This document shows, piece by piece, positions 42,600 through 53,083 of a stretch of DNA of 64,000 nucleotides (position 1 is its first letter; each line of letters begins with the position of its first letter). Source of the stretch: Planctomycetaceae bacterium (lineage in GTDB: Bacteria; Planctomycetota; Planctomycetia; Planctomycetales; Planctomycetaceae). Position numbers and translations under genes: made by a program. Location: the NCBI GenBank assembly GCA_021732995.1, contig JAKFWA010000024.1:121728-185727 (forward strand), written 5' to 3'. The notes under the pieces are model-generated. The model had not been told where the DNA came from, ran no database searches, and saw only the letters and a program-made list of their open reading frames with translations.

Positions 42600-43853
42600 T
42601 TAAGCAAATTCCCGAAGGCGTTGTTGTCCCGCTGCAACATTTCGCTCTTCGCAGTCACAACCGACGAATCGCCTTCCAAGTCGAGCAGACGCCAATGCAG
42701 TCGTAAAACCACCTCCGAGTGGATCGCAGACAAGATCGCCCTCATCCGAAAATGCAGTCAACCAATGCTCTACGTCGGCAAGCTGTTTCTGCCAGGGATG
42801 CCACTCTTGCTCGCCGGTCGTGTTGTGAAAGTCGTTGTACCAACGTGTGGTTCGAACCCACGGCCCGTTCGAAAAGATCAGGATCGGCGTAGCTTGAGTC
42901 ACACACTGAAGTTGATGTAGGACTGGGCCTTCACCGGACCAAGATGAGAATGCGACCGCTCGATAAGTCAGATGCCGAGAAAGCTCTTCGAGCATCCCTG
43001 GCATGTTGATGACGCCTGTGTAAGTACTGAGCACACCTCCGAGCTTTAGCACTCGTGCAGCGAACTTGCCTAGTTCCGCAGCCTGTTGGACAAAGTCGAG
43101 ATCGTATGGAACGTCCGTCAAAACGAGATCGACGGAGCCAGGCTCGATGGCAGCGACTTGCTCAAGCTCCTGAAACCGACAGTGAAAGAGCCGAGCGGTT
43201 TCATCACCTTGAGGTCGTTCATAGTCCTGGACAACTCGTGAGAGCCGCTCTTTCTTCCGAACTCGTCGTTCGGCTAAGCGAAGCTCCAGTGTCTTCCTTG
43301 GTGCGTCCTTCCCAAGAGCAGCCAAAGCTAACCGGGCTCGATCAGCATGAGTTGCCCGGTGCGTTATGATTTTTGCAACCGGATGTTGCTTTCCGTCCCG
43401 CCCCTTGAAGCTTGTCAATTTGACAACCTCACCAGCCTCTTCCAACTGCGTCCGAACCGCAGCCACGGTGTTTTTCGAGACGCCGAGAATGCCGCCCAGC
43501 CAGTTGTTTGAAAGCTCGGGAGTTCGGCGGATCTCAGCAGCGATGATTTCTCGCAACTGTTTGCGAGTTAGCTTTCGCCGCACAAGATTGAGCAGCAAAG
43601 CGTGATCCCGCTTCTCCGCTTTTGACAATCCCGCCAAGGTCATGATGGGATAATTCACGAGCCCAAGCTCTCGGCAAGCCCGCTCTCTATGGTGGCCGTC
43701 GATGGTCGTGCCAAGTTCGTCTTTGACTACCGGAAGAAGGACACCGTGGCGTCGGATGGACTCCTTCAGGGCGTCAAACTCCCAGGCAGGGAGTTCAGGT
43801 AGAAGCTGGTAGGGCGAGGATGCTGTGATCACTGGGTTCGACTCCGGATTCAA
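42600..43853 (-). CDS. ParB-like domain fused to DNA methyltransferase
   Basis: 417 residues. The N-terminus is ParB/Spo0J-like: HGVLLPVVKDELGTTIDGHHRERACRELG, then an HTH region (LSNNWLGGILGVSKNTVAAVRTQLEE). The C-terminal part is an N4/N6-type methyltransferase: VDLVLTDVPYDLDF (motif IV with DVPY instead of DPPY) and VCDPLGGGFTTALASARLGRRFVGCD (motif I and X region). No cognate endonuclease is next to it, so it is probably an orphan methyltransferase that marks or regulates the element. ParB-MTase fusions are common on phages and islands. Confidence 0.85.
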   Translation of the reverse strand: MNPESNPVITASSPYQLLPELPAWEFDALKESIRRHGVLLPVVKDELGTTIDGHHRERACRELGLVNYPIMTLAGLSKAEKRDHALLLNLVRRKLTRKQLREIIAAEIRRTPELSNNWLGGILGVSKNTVAAVRTQLEEAGEVVKLTSFKGRDGKQHPVAKIITHRATHADRARLALAALGKDAPRKTLELRLAERRVRKKERLSRVVQDYERPQGDETARLFHCRFQELEQVAAIEPGSVDLVLTDVPYDLDFVQQAAELGKFAARVLKLGGVLSTYTGVINMPGMLEELSRHLTYRAVAFSSWSGEGPVLHQLQCVTQATPILIFSNGPWVRTTRWYNDFHNTTGEQEWHPWQKQLADVEHWLTAFSDEGDLVCDPLGGGFTTALASARLGRRFVGCDCEERNVAAGQQRLREFA

Positions 43854-44073
43854 GGAGTCGTTGAGCGTACAAGCTCAGCCTGAGCGGGTCCAGAAACGAC
43901 CGCAGCAACGTGGACCACAATTAGCCATGCCGATCGGACTCTTCGAGTCTGTCTAGCTAGATGTCTGATGCTGATAGCAAACCTCGTGACGCCACTGCGA
44001 CAAACGAGAAAATCGAACTACATTTAGAATGTGTCGCAATTACTTCCTCACTTTCAGAGAAAGAGCCATTGCC

Positions 44074-46197
44074 ATGTCATCTGAAAAACCATCCATCAAT
44101 AGCCGTGTTGCATTTTATGGGAGAGTTTCGCAACCTCGCCAGAAACTAGAACATCAAATTGAACTCGGAGAAAGATGGTGCCTAGAGACTGGGGTGAATA
44201 TCAACACGAACTCGTGGTACTTGGATCGAGGTGGGCGACGCCACAAAAGCGAGAAGCGAGCGGCGTTTCAACGCCTACTTGATGCTATCAAGGAGCGAAA
44301 GTTTGATTGGGTCGTAGTAGCTCTTTTTGATCGTTGGGGCGTAGGACATATTAATGAGTTTTTTCGTTTTCGTGACCTGCTTACCGAAAACGGCGTTCGA
44401 CTTTATTCCATTCAGGATGACCTTGAGCTTACCAGTGCCCAAGAAGGGCACTGCTGGCAGATATTCTCTAAAGCAATGGCATCATTGGCTACAATGCAAG
44501 GACACGCTGAAAAGAACATCGTGAAGATGGTTGAGAGGGCTCTCAATGGATGGCATCTCAGTGGTTCGCATCCATACGGAACGGATCTGATGTGCTGCCG
44601 ATTATCTGATAGCCAGCCATTGTTCAGAGTTCATCTGATTGAAAAGGATGTAAAGCGACGAGGACACGGGCGTTGGCTTGTACAGCATTTAGACAGTGAC
44701 GGAGCAGTCATTCGTGAAGAGGAAGCGAATAAAATGCCGCCAAGAGATTGTAAAACCACTGGATACAGGCTGACACCATCGCTCGATTCAAAAAGACTTG
44801 AGGCCGTTCGACTGATTCACGAGTACTATGATTTAGGTATGACAAATGGGCAGATAGAAAAAGCTCTGCTCGGTCGTGAGCTGCTTTACTATGATAAAGG
44901 CTGGGGATTTAATTGCATCGAGTCTATTCTTGGAAACTCTGTATACATAGGGCGTCCAGCTTGGGCAAAGACTGCAACAGGATTCTATAGGCAAGCCTTT
45001 GCTGGACGCAGTGCCGAGCCTCGCAATCGGAACGCCGACCAACCCGCACATTACATCAAGGATGAAGCAGACTTCGTGTATCCTCGCCAGCTGGTCTTTC
45101 CTGAAGACGCATTCATGGACGTAGCCCTGTTTCATCGTGTAAGGGCTAAGAGATCTGCCCGCCAGGGAGCCCCCGTAAGAGTGAAATCGAGAGATACTTC
45201 CAAACATCCTTTGTCGGGCCTGCTGCAATGCCCGGACTGTTTGTCACCAATGGACATTCATGGCACCCAGAGCAAGGGTAAGGCCAAGGCCATCAAGTAC
45301 TTTATTTGCTCCACCTATGTGCGATCTCGTAGACGGAAGTGCAAGGCGAACAGCGTCAAGTGGAGCTACCTAGATCAAGCCGCAGACAGCCTAATGAAGC
45401 ACTTTGCTGGCCAACTGGATCAAGTCTCTGTGCTGGCGTCCGGCTTGAATGGAAGAGACCAAGTCGACGATCTGCTCAAGGAGCAAATGTCAAACGCCGA
45501 CGAAATCCTGCACTTGTTCTTGGAGATGGTGGTAGATGTAGATGTCGAAAGCATTGATTGCGAACTTGATTTGCTGAAGTGCTCAATCGACGAGATTAGG
45601 AATAATCAACAGGCTGTTGCTGATGCGTTCTTTCCCGTTTTCGACCGATACTTCCGCAAACACGAGTTGTCCAATAGCGAACGGCTGAAGCGAATTACTG
45701 AACTAGAATCGGAGCTTGATCGTCTGGCTGAAGTCGCAGTCGAAACGCCCTCGAAGCGTCAGCGTGAATCGATTTGGGCTAGATCGGCGGACACTCAGAG
45801 AATGATTGACCGCTTGAAGCAATCTCAGTTGTCTTTGGCAGACCGAATGGCGGCGTTGTTTACGCAATCTGATGCGTTGCAAAGGCTGATCACGGATACT
45901 GACACGGTGCGAAACTCTCAGATTTGGCATGCGTTGATCGAATCCATTGTTCCAATTTGGAACGAGCACCGAGCTCCCAATGAGCCAAGAGTCGCAGGAT
46001 TCAAGTTCACGCCGAAGAAGCAACTAGGGGAAGCTGTCCCACCGGCGATGGATATTTTCCTTGCCCCCAGGGGCACGGATTCATCGCCGCCACCAACATC
46101 AACCGAGCGGGGAACGTCACACTGGCCATCGCTCGTGAGATGGTCACGCAATGGTCCTCCAGTGGCTGACGCATCACTTCCAGCGTGCGGCGATTGA
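44074..46197 (+). CDS. Large serine recombinase (integrase)
   Basis: 707 residues. The resolvase domain begins [14 protein letters not shown], with catalytic Ser19. The recombinase domain follows, then a zinc ribbon ([16 protein letters not shown] ... [17 protein letters not shown], four Cys) and a coiled-coil segment ([20 protein letters not shown]), which is the standard large serine integrase build. ATG 44,074 is favoured over 44,029. The gene crosses the junction at about 46,069: its last 40 or so residues are read from antisense comM, so the C-terminus changes when the element moves. It catalyses site-specific integration into comM. Confidence 0.9.
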   Translation: MSSEKPSINSRVAFYGRVSQPRQKLEHQIELGERWCLETGVNINTNSWYLDRGGRRHKSEKRAAFQRLLDAIKERKFDWVVVALFDRWGVGHINEFFRFRDLLTENGVRLYSIQDDLELTSAQEGHCWQIFSKAMASLATMQGHAEKNIVKMVERALNGWHLSGSHPYGTDLMCCRLSDSQPLFRVHLIEKDVKRRGHGRWLVQHLDSDGAVIREEEANKMPPRDCKTTGYRLTPSLDSKRLEAVRLIHEYYDLGMTNGQIEKALLGRELLYYDKGWGFNCIESILGNSVYIGRPAWAKTATGFYRQAFAGRSAEPRNRNADQPAHYIKDEADFVYPRQLVFPEDAFMDVALFHRVRAKRSARQGAPVRVKSRDTSKHPLSGLLQCPDCLSPMDIHGTQSKGKAKAIKYFICSTYVRSRRRKCKANSVKWSYLDQAADSLMKHFAGQLDQVSVLASGLNGRDQVDDLLKEQMSNADEILHLFLEMVVDVDVESIDCELDLLKCSIDEIRNNQQAVADAFFPVFDRYFRKHELSNSERLKRITELESELDRLAEVAVETPSKRQRESIWARSADTQRMIDRLKQSQLSLADRMAALFTQSDALQRLITDTDTVRNSQIWHALIESIVPIWNEHRAPNEPRVAGFKFTPKKQLGEAVPPAMDIFLAPRGTDSSPPPTSTERGTSHWPSLVRWSRNGPPVADASLPACGD
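46062..46075. other. Predicted attachment site (right junction, attR-like)
   Basis: TGCCCC-CA-GGGGCA: perfect 6-bp arms around a non-palindromic CA (TG on the other strand). ComM coding is normal on the right side, ending in MNPCP, and unrelated on the left. Large serine integrases exchange strands at a two-base core like this. The matching left junction is outside the window. Confidence 0.7.
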
Positions 46198-47131
46198 ACT
46201 CGGGCAGTTCGTCCAGAAACAAGATGCCGTTGTGCGCAAGGCTGATCTCACCCGGAGCCGGATTGCTGCCGCCGCCGACGAGGCCAGCTTCGCTGATGGT
46301 GTGGTGAGGCGAGCGGAAGGGCCGTTGAACGATCAACGACTGGCCTCGTTCGAGGCGTCCGACGGCACTCCAGATGCGAGTCGTTTCCAGGCTCTCTTCG
46401 GCGTGCAGTCGCGGCATGATCGTGCCGATGCGCTGAGCGAGTAGGGTCTTGCCGGTACCCGGTGACCCAATCATCAGGAGATGGTGATTTCCAGCCGCAG
46501 CGACAACTAGCGCTCGCTTGGCGTTCTCTTGCCCTTTGACGTCCGCATAATCGACGTCACTACGCCCGAACTGTTCGATCGCCTGTTCCCAGGAGAACTC
46601 GAGGGGCGAGACCGGCAGTTGTTCGGTGAAGAACCCGACCGCCTCGGACAAGCTGCCGACCGCGATGACTTCGATCCCCTCGACAACGGCAGCCTCGTTC
46701 CCGTTCTGCACCGGAACAACGATGCCTTGTAGTCCTTGATCGCGTGCGGCAATGGCCATCGACAAGGCGCCTTTGACGGGCCTCAAACTGCCATCCAGCG
46801 CGAGTTCCCCGACGACGGCGTAGTTCGCGAACAGATCCGAAGCGAACTGGCCGCTTGCAGCGAGGAATCCCAGCGCGATGGGCAGATCGAACGAGGCCGC
46901 CTCTTTGGGCAGGTCCGCAGGCGACAGATTGATGACAATGCGATCCTGCGGTCGTTGGTAGCCACTGTTGGCGAGCGCTCGCTCAATGCGGTGAATGCTC
47001 TCTTTGACCGCCGCTTCGGCAAGGCCAACCAGCGACGTCCGAGGCATCGCGGACGGAGAGATATCAACCTCGGCCTCGACCGGTTTGGCGTCGATACCGA
47101 GCAGCGAATACGTAAACAGCTTTGCCAGCAT
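46070..47131 (-). pseudogene. comM: comM (YifB, Mg-chelatase-like AAA+ ATPase), interrupted by the element
   Basis: From ATG 47,131 the frame gives 354 normal ComM residues: [20 protein letters not shown], Walker A GSPGTGKT, Walker [11 protein letters not shown] and finally [11 protein letters not shown]. ComM proteins are about 500 residues, with CxCG...Cys-rich sequence next. Here the reading continues as [11 protein letters not shown] and stops at 46,007. The missing C-terminal third is presumably on the other side of the element. ComM is a helicase for branch migration in natural transformation. Insertion inactivates it unless the element excises. Confidence 0.9.
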
Positions 47132-47242
47132 ACCCGTTGCTCCGCCGGCCCGAGGTCGTCGCGAACGTGGGATGAGAACAATCACAATTCACAGAAGTGG
47201 TCGGACGTTACGGTCGGCTGGAGTAGTCTTAACCGCAAAGTC

Positions 47243-48376
47243 CTACCAGCGAAACAGCGACGTGCCCCAGGTGAGCCCGCCGCCGAAACCGCACATCAGC
47301 AAGACATCGCCGCGGCGAATCTTGCCGGCCTGAATCGCTTCGTCCATGCATAGCGGAATCGAACCCGCGGACGTGTTGCCGTAGCGGTCGAGATTGATGG
47401 CGACCTTCTCCTTCGGAATGCCGAGCTTTTCCATCGCGGCATCCACGATGCGGACGTTGGCTTGATGCAGCAGGAACAGGCTGACCTCGTCCACCTTCAT
47501 GCCGGACTTCTCCAGCACGAGTTGAATGGATTCTTCGACGACACGCACGGCCCACTTGAAGACGTTCTTGCCGTCCATCTTCAGGTACTGCTTGCCCTCG
47601 GTGATGTCATCCGCGGTGGGTGGGAAGCGAGTGCCGCTCGCCGTGCATTCCAGCATGGGACCGCCACCACCGTCGCTGCCGAGTTGATAGCAGATCATCC
47701 CCTGAGTCGCGTCGCCCTTCTCCATCAGCACCGCCCCGGCGCCGTCTCCGAAGAGCGGTGCGATCGTGCGATCTTTGGGGTTCACGACACGGCTGTTGGT
47801 GTCGGCCCCGATAATCAGCGCCAGCTTGCTGTTGCCCGTTGCGACGAATTGGGCACCCGTCGCCAGTGAATACATGAAGCCGGAACACGCAGCCTGCAGA
47901 TCCATCGCGGGGCAGTCGAGCCCCAGCCGATGCTGCACCAGACACGCGGTTGACGGGCAGGTGAAGTCCGGCGTGAAGGTTCCGACGATCAGCAGGTCGA
48001 TGTCCTTCGGATTCACGTTCGCCGCGGCAATCGCGCGTTGAGCAGCCTCGAAGGCCATGTCGCTCGTCGCCAGGCCGGACGGCAGATGCCGCCGCGCGAG
48101 AATGCCGGTTCGCTGCTTGATCCAGTCTGGATCGAAGCCGCGTTCCGCCTGCAGCCGCTCGTTGGAGACGATGACGTCAGGCACGTAACCGCCACTCGAA
48201 ATGATCCGCACTCCCAGCAGCGACCTCGTGCGCGAGCTGACGTAGGTTCGCTCGTGAACGCTTTCGGCGGGTTTGGAGAGTTCATTGACCATGTGAGCGG
48301 CGGGTACTTCAAAGTTGTTAACCGGCTCAGACGAAATCCTGATCGCCGGATCTAGCTGCAGACCACTTTCCAGCAT
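47243..48376 (-). CDS. fabH: 3-oxoacyl-[acyl-carrier-protein] synthase III
   Basis: 377 residues. The KASIII catalytic triad is visible: Cys in DLQAACSGFMYSL, His in LFLLHQANVRI and Asn in RYGNTSAGS. It starts fatty-acid synthesis by condensing acetyl-CoA with malonyl-ACP in the cytoplasm. The N-terminus has about 55 extra residues before the usual start (LLGVRIISSGGYVP). ATG 48,376 is chosen because GGGAGG lies six bases before it; 48,292 is an alternative closer to normal length. It is not in an obvious fab operon. Confidence 0.9.
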   Translation of the reverse strand: MLESGLQLDPAIRISSEPVNNFEVPAAHMVNELSKPAESVHERTYVSSRTRSLLGVRIISSGGYVPDVIVSNERLQAERGFDPDWIKQRTGILARRHLPSGLATSDMAFEAAQRAIAAANVNPKDIDLLIVGTFTPDFTCPSTACLVQHRLGLDCPAMDLQAACSGFMYSLATGAQFVATGNSKLALIIGADTNSRVVNPKDRTIAPLFGDGAGAVLMEKGDATQGMICYQLGSDGGGGPMLECTASGTRFPPTADDITEGKQYLKMDGKNVFKWAVRVVEESIQLVLEKSGMKVDEVSLFLLHQANVRIVDAAMEKLGIPKEKVAINLDRYGNTSAGSIPLCMDEAIQAGKIRRGDVLLMCGFGGGLTWGTSLFRW

Positions 48377-48675
48377 TACAAGCCTCCCTGACCAAGCCTC
48401 GAACAGCCACACCTTGCTTTTGCCGAAGCTCTTGGGCGGCGGGACTATACCCGTGCCCAAAATGTGAAACTAGCAAGGATACTGGATGCAGGCGAAGTCG
48501 TCGCGAGTCCTTCGAAAGACTCCGGTCGCGTTGACTTTGACGCTCACGGATGAATCGCTAGGAGTTGATTCCAAGTGTGACGCACTGCCGGGAGCGGAGT
48601 GAAGACGAATGACCGCCTTCGCCAGCGGAGTTCCCCTGCGGGTCCAGAAGGCTTGAGAAGGGAGTCGATTTCCAC

Positions 48676-49788
48676 GTGGTTGCGGCCTCTAAACCAAAAC
48701 CGCTGTCCGCGCGACGCAAGCTGCTGTTTGCGTTGCTGACAACCTGCCTGTTCTTCGGACTGGTGGAAGTCGTGGCGCGCTGCCTGACGATCAGCCAGGC
48801 CGGTGAAGTGCGCTTTCAGCAGATTCAGCAGGTCACCGTCTATCTGGGACGCATGCCGGGCGATGCGGTCTTCGAGCCGGACTCAGAGCGTTTCTGGAAG
48901 CTGCGGCCGAACCTCGTCCAACCCGGTGATCGCGGCCAGTGGTGGAGCGGCCGCTGGTCCAACAGCCTGGGCTTTCGCAACGAAGAGTTCGAACTGCAAC
49001 GCCCCAAAGGCGTGACTCGGTTGGCCTGCTTCGGCGACAGCACCACCTTCGGACTGGGCAGCGATCAACCTCAGTGTTGGCCGAATCTGTTGCAGGAACG
49101 GCTGCGGCATCTGGTCGGGCAGGAGTCGCTGGAAGTCATCAACGCCGGTGTGCCCGGCTATTCATCGCATCAGGGTTTACGAGCGATGCAAGCCGAGTTG
49201 CCGCGGCTGAAACCCAATCTTGTCCTGGCCACATTCGGCACAAACGACTCATGGAACTGGGACAACCGCGCGGATCGCGAACTCGAACCCAACTGGGCCG
49301 ATCACGCTCTGCAGCGTTTCGCTGCCAACAGCCGCGCGGCAGGTCTGTTTGTGAGCCTCACCAGGTCCGTCGTTGTGAAGCCTGCCGATGCGAAGTGGGC
49401 CGAGCACGCCAACACCAATTTTTTCACTCCGGACACGACTTGGCGACCGCGTGTGAATCCTGAGGAACTTGCTGAGAACATTCGTCAGATGGACAAGCTC
49501 TGTCGGCAACACCGTTGCGAACTAGTGCTGATTGTCTGGCCCGATCGTCAGCAGGTCGCTGGTGAAGTCTCGCGCCGCGAACCGTGGCTGGAAGCGATTC
49601 GTCAAACCGCATTGGATCTCGATCTCGCCTGCATCGATCTAGTACCAGCCTTCGTGGCCCGCGCTCCCGAGACACTCAGCCTGTACGGTGAGAACGACAT
49701 CATTCACGTCACGCCCGCGGGTAATCGGTTCGTCAGCGACATCATCGCGCGCCACATCGAGTCTCTTTTGACTCCAACGGACGGATAG
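48676..49788 (+). CDS. SGNH/GDSL-type hydrolase, membrane-anchored
   Basis: 370 residues from GTG 48,676. An N-terminal hydrophobic segment (LLFALLTTCLFFGLVEVVARCL) anchors or exports it. SGNH blocks: ACFGDSTTFG (Ser nucleophile), INAGVPGYSS (Gly), ATFGTNDS (Asn) and ENDIIHVTPAGN (Asp/His). It is predicted to be an esterase or acetyl-hydrolase facing the periplasm; the substrate is unknown. It is divergent from fabH. Confidence 0.85.
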   Translation: MVAASKPKPLSARRKLLFALLTTCLFFGLVEVVARCLTISQAGEVRFQQIQQVTVYLGRMPGDAVFEPDSERFWKLRPNLVQPGDRGQWWSGRWSNSLGFRNEEFELQRPKGVTRLACFGDSTTFGLGSDQPQCWPNLLQERLRHLVGQESLEVINAGVPGYSSHQGLRAMQAELPRLKPNLVLATFGTNDSWNWDNRADRELEPNWADHALQRFAANSRAAGLFVSLTRSVVVKPADAKWAEHANTNFFTPDTTWRPRVNPEELAENIRQMDKLCRQHRCELVLIVWPDRQQVAGEVSRREPWLEAIRQTALDLDLACIDLVPAFVARAPETLSLYGENDIIHVTPAGNRFVSDIIARHIESLLTPTDG

Positions 49789-49883
49789 TCGCTGATCGTT
49801 TTGTGATGTAGGACGATTCCCGAATTGATTGCAGTACCGACACTTCAAACTCCAACGCCAGTTCGGCTGCCGAACGAGTCGTC

Positions 49884-50510
49884 TCAGCGACGGCCCTCTT
49901 CCTCAGCCAGTTCCAGTTCGAACTGCAGCAACTGAATGATGGCCTGAATCACAGCCTGATTGTCGGCTTCCGACGTCTTCAGTGCTTCACGCAGTTGAGA
50001 GACGTTCTCCGCGCACTTCTCGACCTGCGTACGCGTTGTCGCCAGTTCTTGCCGAGCCGCCTTCATCTCCTGAGCCGCCACAGCCAGCTTCGAGTGCTGC
50101 TGTTCGGTCTGCAGTTCCAACTCCGCGACCCGCAGCTTCAACTTCTCTTCGCGCAGCTTGTTTGCAGCCAACTCCGCCTGCAATCGCTGAGCAATCTCGT
50201 TTGACGTCGCATTGGTTCGCTGTCCGGATGGTGTCATCGTCGCACTGGGCCCCTGCTGCAGAGGCATGTTTGGCACATAATGCGAAGTCATCGGCAACGG
50301 TGCTGCCGGCGCAAACGACTGGTTGCAGTTGCAACTCGCGGCAGCCCGAGCCTGACACTCGTCGCAGAACATCACCTGGTGATGAGCAGGTTCCGTGTGA
50401 ACGTGGCGCGACGGTTGGTGGTAAGTGAAACTCGAAAAGTCCATCGCGCACACGGCCGCTACCGTGCTGCCGAGGATTCCCAGACTGAGGCTTAGAACTC
50501 GCCGTCTCAT
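49884..50510 (-). CDS. Exported coiled-coil protein (208 aa)
   Basis: A signal peptide (MRRRVLSLSLGILGSTVAAVCA) is followed by a His/Cys-containing region (HVHTEPAHHQVMFCDECQAR) and a long coiled coil from about residue 105 (EIAQRLQAELAANKLREEKL...AELELQTEQQHSKLAVAAQE). No enzymatic motif. Its ATG overlaps the stop of the upstream gene (ATGA), so the two form an operon. It is probably a structural periplasmic protein. Confidence 0.75.
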   Translation of the reverse strand: MRRRVLSLSLGILGSTVAAVCAMDFSSFTYHQPSRHVHTEPAHHQVMFCDECQARAAASCNCNQSFAPAAPLPMTSHYVPNMPLQQGPSATMTPSGQRTNATSNEIAQRLQAELAANKLREEKLKLRVAELELQTEQQHSKLAVAAQEMKAARQELATTRTQVEKCAENVSQLREALKTSEADNQAVIQAIIQLLQFELELAEEEGRR

Positions 50511-50788
50511 GTTTCACATTCCATTGTGCCCGACTGCGGTCCATTTTGATCAGCCGGCTGATACGCACATTCAATCCGCGTCCGCCGCCCGCAACTGCAA
50601 GTCACTTCAATGGCCTGAATGCGGTCGTTGAGCCGAATCACTTCAACCTGTGGCTCAGCGTCCACGGGCGGAGATTCCGCATGCAGACTATCGGGACAAC
50701 CGACCCGAACAACTTCATTCGAAACCGTGACCGAACGACTCGGGATCACCGCGACGCGTTCAGTCTCGGATGAGCGATCTGCTGCCAT
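50507..50788 (-). CDS. Small hypothetical protein (93 aa)
   Basis: Starts MAADRSSETERVAVIPSRSV and has TCSCGRRTRIECAYQPADQN near the end, a CxC...C pattern. No signal peptide. The TGA overlaps the ATG of the coiled-coil exported protein. Not recognised. Confidence 0.6.
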   Translation of the reverse strand: MAADRSSETERVAVIPSRSVTVSNEVVRVGCPDSLHAESPPVDAEPQVEVIRLNDRIQAIEVTCSCGRRTRIECAYQPADQNGPQSGTMECET

Positions 50789-51039
50789 GAGAAACTGGTC
50801 TGTCTGAGGAAGGAAACTTCAACGCTTCTTCACGAGGCATGAAACGTTAATTCAAGTTCCGCCTGAGATCGCGCGACGCAGTGCAATCCACGTCAGCGAC
50901 AGGCAGTTCGTTCTGGCAGCATAGGACCTACATCGAACCGCCGAAGCCGTTTTCTTGCAGGAATGTCGACTGCGGCGTGAAGCCACACCAACTTCGTTTC
51001 CGGCGATTGGCGGCGCCGCAAGGTCGACTTGCGGAGAAC

Positions 51040-52944
51040 TCACTTCTCGCTGAGCGAGAACGCGCCGTCCCAGTTCGCTGGCGGCTTGTTGTTGTGCTTG
51101 GCCATTTGAGCCAGCAGGAAGTCCTTCGGACCTTCATCCGGGAATGTGCGCAAAAGCGTCAGCGCCTGGTCCCACGTTCCGGCAATCACCAGATCGAGAA
51201 TGGTTTCGTAATCCTCAATGTGATCGTCGGACACGCTGTTGGCATCAACGGCATTCAGGTTCTCAGCCATCGACTGGCGAATGATGGACGCCACAGTGGC
51301 GACACCGGCAGCAGATGAAGGCCCTTCCTTGCTGCCATCGCTGCTGGGTGGCAGCAATTGGCTGACAGTCATCGCGGTGTCCATGCCCTTCGGCCGGACG
51401 CGAGCCAGTCGACGGACTCGGCCCTGTTCCTTCTTCATGAACTTGCGACAAAACTCGGCGGCCTGCTCATCCATACAAATCGAAACGCCGAATTGTTTGG
51501 TCATGCCTTCCAGTCGCGAGCCTTGATTCACTACCGGGCCAAACACGCCGATCTTGGCCTGCTGCGCCGTTCCAATCTGACCGGCGATCGCGCGGCCGTG
51601 AGCGACTCCAATACCGACCGTGAAACCGTCCAGCTTGCCGTCGTGCCGTTCGGGATGCAGGAACTCATCCTGCACAGCCAATGCGGCGAGACACGCTGGC
51701 ATCGCACCTTCAGCCAGAGGAACTGGCCAACCCCAGAAGCCCAACGCGGCATCGCCCTGAAAGTCCGCGATCGCGCCGTCAAACTTCAGAATGCCGCCGG
51801 TCATGCAGTTGAGCGCTTCGCGGACGCAGTTCAGCAGGTGCAGCAGGTCGTCTTTGTAACGCTCAGCCTTGCGCGAGAAGCCGCGCACGTCGCAGAACAG
51901 CACCGTGATGTCGCGTTCTGACGGAGAGAGCACATCGCCGCCGCCCGTCAGCGTCTCAATGACTTTCGGCGAGAAGAACGAACTTAGTTGAGTCTTCTGT
52001 TCCTGCAGCAGTCGGACTGAACGGACCGAACTGATGAATTGAGATAGCAACTGCGTAAAGCGGATTTCCGGTTCCAGTTCCTCTTTCGAGATCACCGGTG
52101 AACCGTTCTTGCCACCTTCGCCTGACACGTACAGGCACCAGCCGTAAGTGGATTCGCCCACGATCGGCACGCAGAAGGCCCAGTCGAGGCTTTCGGCCAT
52201 CGTGAAGTGACCGGAACCGCCAGCGCCCGACCAGATATGAACGGTCGCCGCGTTGCCTGCGAACGCTCGCCCCACCAGTCGTCGACTGGGGCTGAAGCGG
52301 CCTTCGTACGAGTCGCGCGTCTGGACGCGCATCATCTGCGGCTTGACGACCTGCGTGATCTGAAACTGCTGACCTTTGAGGTACTCAACATCCTGGTCGT
52401 TGTATTGAGCAACCGCGACTGCAACGGCCTGCGGGATGGCGTTCAGCAGCAGGCCGCACAGCATTTCTCCCAAAGCCACGTCAGATTGGGCTTTCGAGAT
52501 CATGTCCGGCAAATCGCACAGCAGCACCATCTGTTTCGCCATGTTCTCGAAGTTAAACTTCGCGGCGCTCAGAGCGGCGTAAGAGTGCTCCTCGACGTCA
52601 CTCGTTTCTTCCGGGGGCGGGACAGAGATGTGCTCGTCGGGCCCTTCGTATCGGAATTGGGTTTGACCGATCTGAAACTGTTCACCGTTGGCGATGCGGC
52701 ATTCACGAGTTGGCTGGCCGGCGTGAACAATCGGATTTCGACCGGATTCCAGACACGCCACTCGCAGGATTGAGCCATCCAATTCCGCCCAGGCGTGCTC
52801 GCGCGAGACTTCACGGTCCCACACGATCGCCAGACCGCTATCCGCCAGGCGACCGATCTTCAGACGGACACCCGGTTGCAAGTCTACTGAGACTGAACGG
52901 GCACCGGTCGCATCTCGTGCCGTGAGCGTAAATCCTTCCGTCAT
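51040..52944 (-). CDS. Class III adenylate/guanylate cyclase with FHA and GAF-like domains
   Basis: 634 residues. Residues 10-100 are FHA: RLKIGRLADSGLAIVWDREVSREHAW (Gly-Arg, Ser, His binding phosphothreonine). A GAF-like domain follows (about 125-320). Residues 345-520 are the cyclase: DITVLFCDVRGFSRKAE (metal Asp), DFQGDAALGFWGWP (second Asp) and GPVVNQGSRLEG (Asn/Arg). The usual substrate-specifying Lys/Asp positions are not clear, so ATP or GTP cannot be decided. It links phosphoprotein sensing to cyclic nucleotide output. Planctomycetes have many such fusions. Confidence 0.85.
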   Translation of the reverse strand: MTEGFTLTARDATGARSVSVDLQPGVRLKIGRLADSGLAIVWDREVSREHAWAELDGSILRVACLESGRNPIVHAGQPTRECRIANGEQFQIGQTQFRYEGPDEHISVPPPEETSDVEEHSYAALSAAKFNFENMAKQMVLLCDLPDMISKAQSDVALGEMLCGLLLNAIPQAVAVAVAQYNDQDVEYLKGQQFQITQVVKPQMMRVQTRDSYEGRFSPSRRLVGRAFAGNAATVHIWSGAGGSGHFTMAESLDWAFCVPIVGESTYGWCLYVSGEGGKNGSPVISKEELEPEIRFTQLLSQFISSVRSVRLLQEQKTQLSSFFSPKVIETLTGGGDVLSPSERDITVLFCDVRGFSRKAERYKDDLLHLLNCVREALNCMTGGILKFDGAIADFQGDAALGFWGWPVPLAEGAMPACLAALAVQDEFLHPERHDGKLDGFTVGIGVAHGRAIAGQIGTAQQAKIGVFGPVVNQGSRLEGMTKQFGVSICMDEQAAEFCRKFMKKEQGRVRRLARVRPKGMDTAMTVSQLLPPSSDGSKEGPSSAAGVATVASIIRQSMAENLNAVDANSVSDDHIEDYETILDLVIAGTWDQALTLLRTFPDEGPKDFLLAQMAKHNNKPPANWDGAFSLSEK

Positions 52945-53083
52945 CTGGCATTGCCCTTATCTCTCACACCGGAACATCGTGTCCACTCGGAGAGACTGCC
53001 ACCGAACACAACATTTCCCACAAAGGTATTTTAGAGGCAAGCCGAGTGACGCGTCTGCGCCACGGAGAGCCAAACTCGATCGA

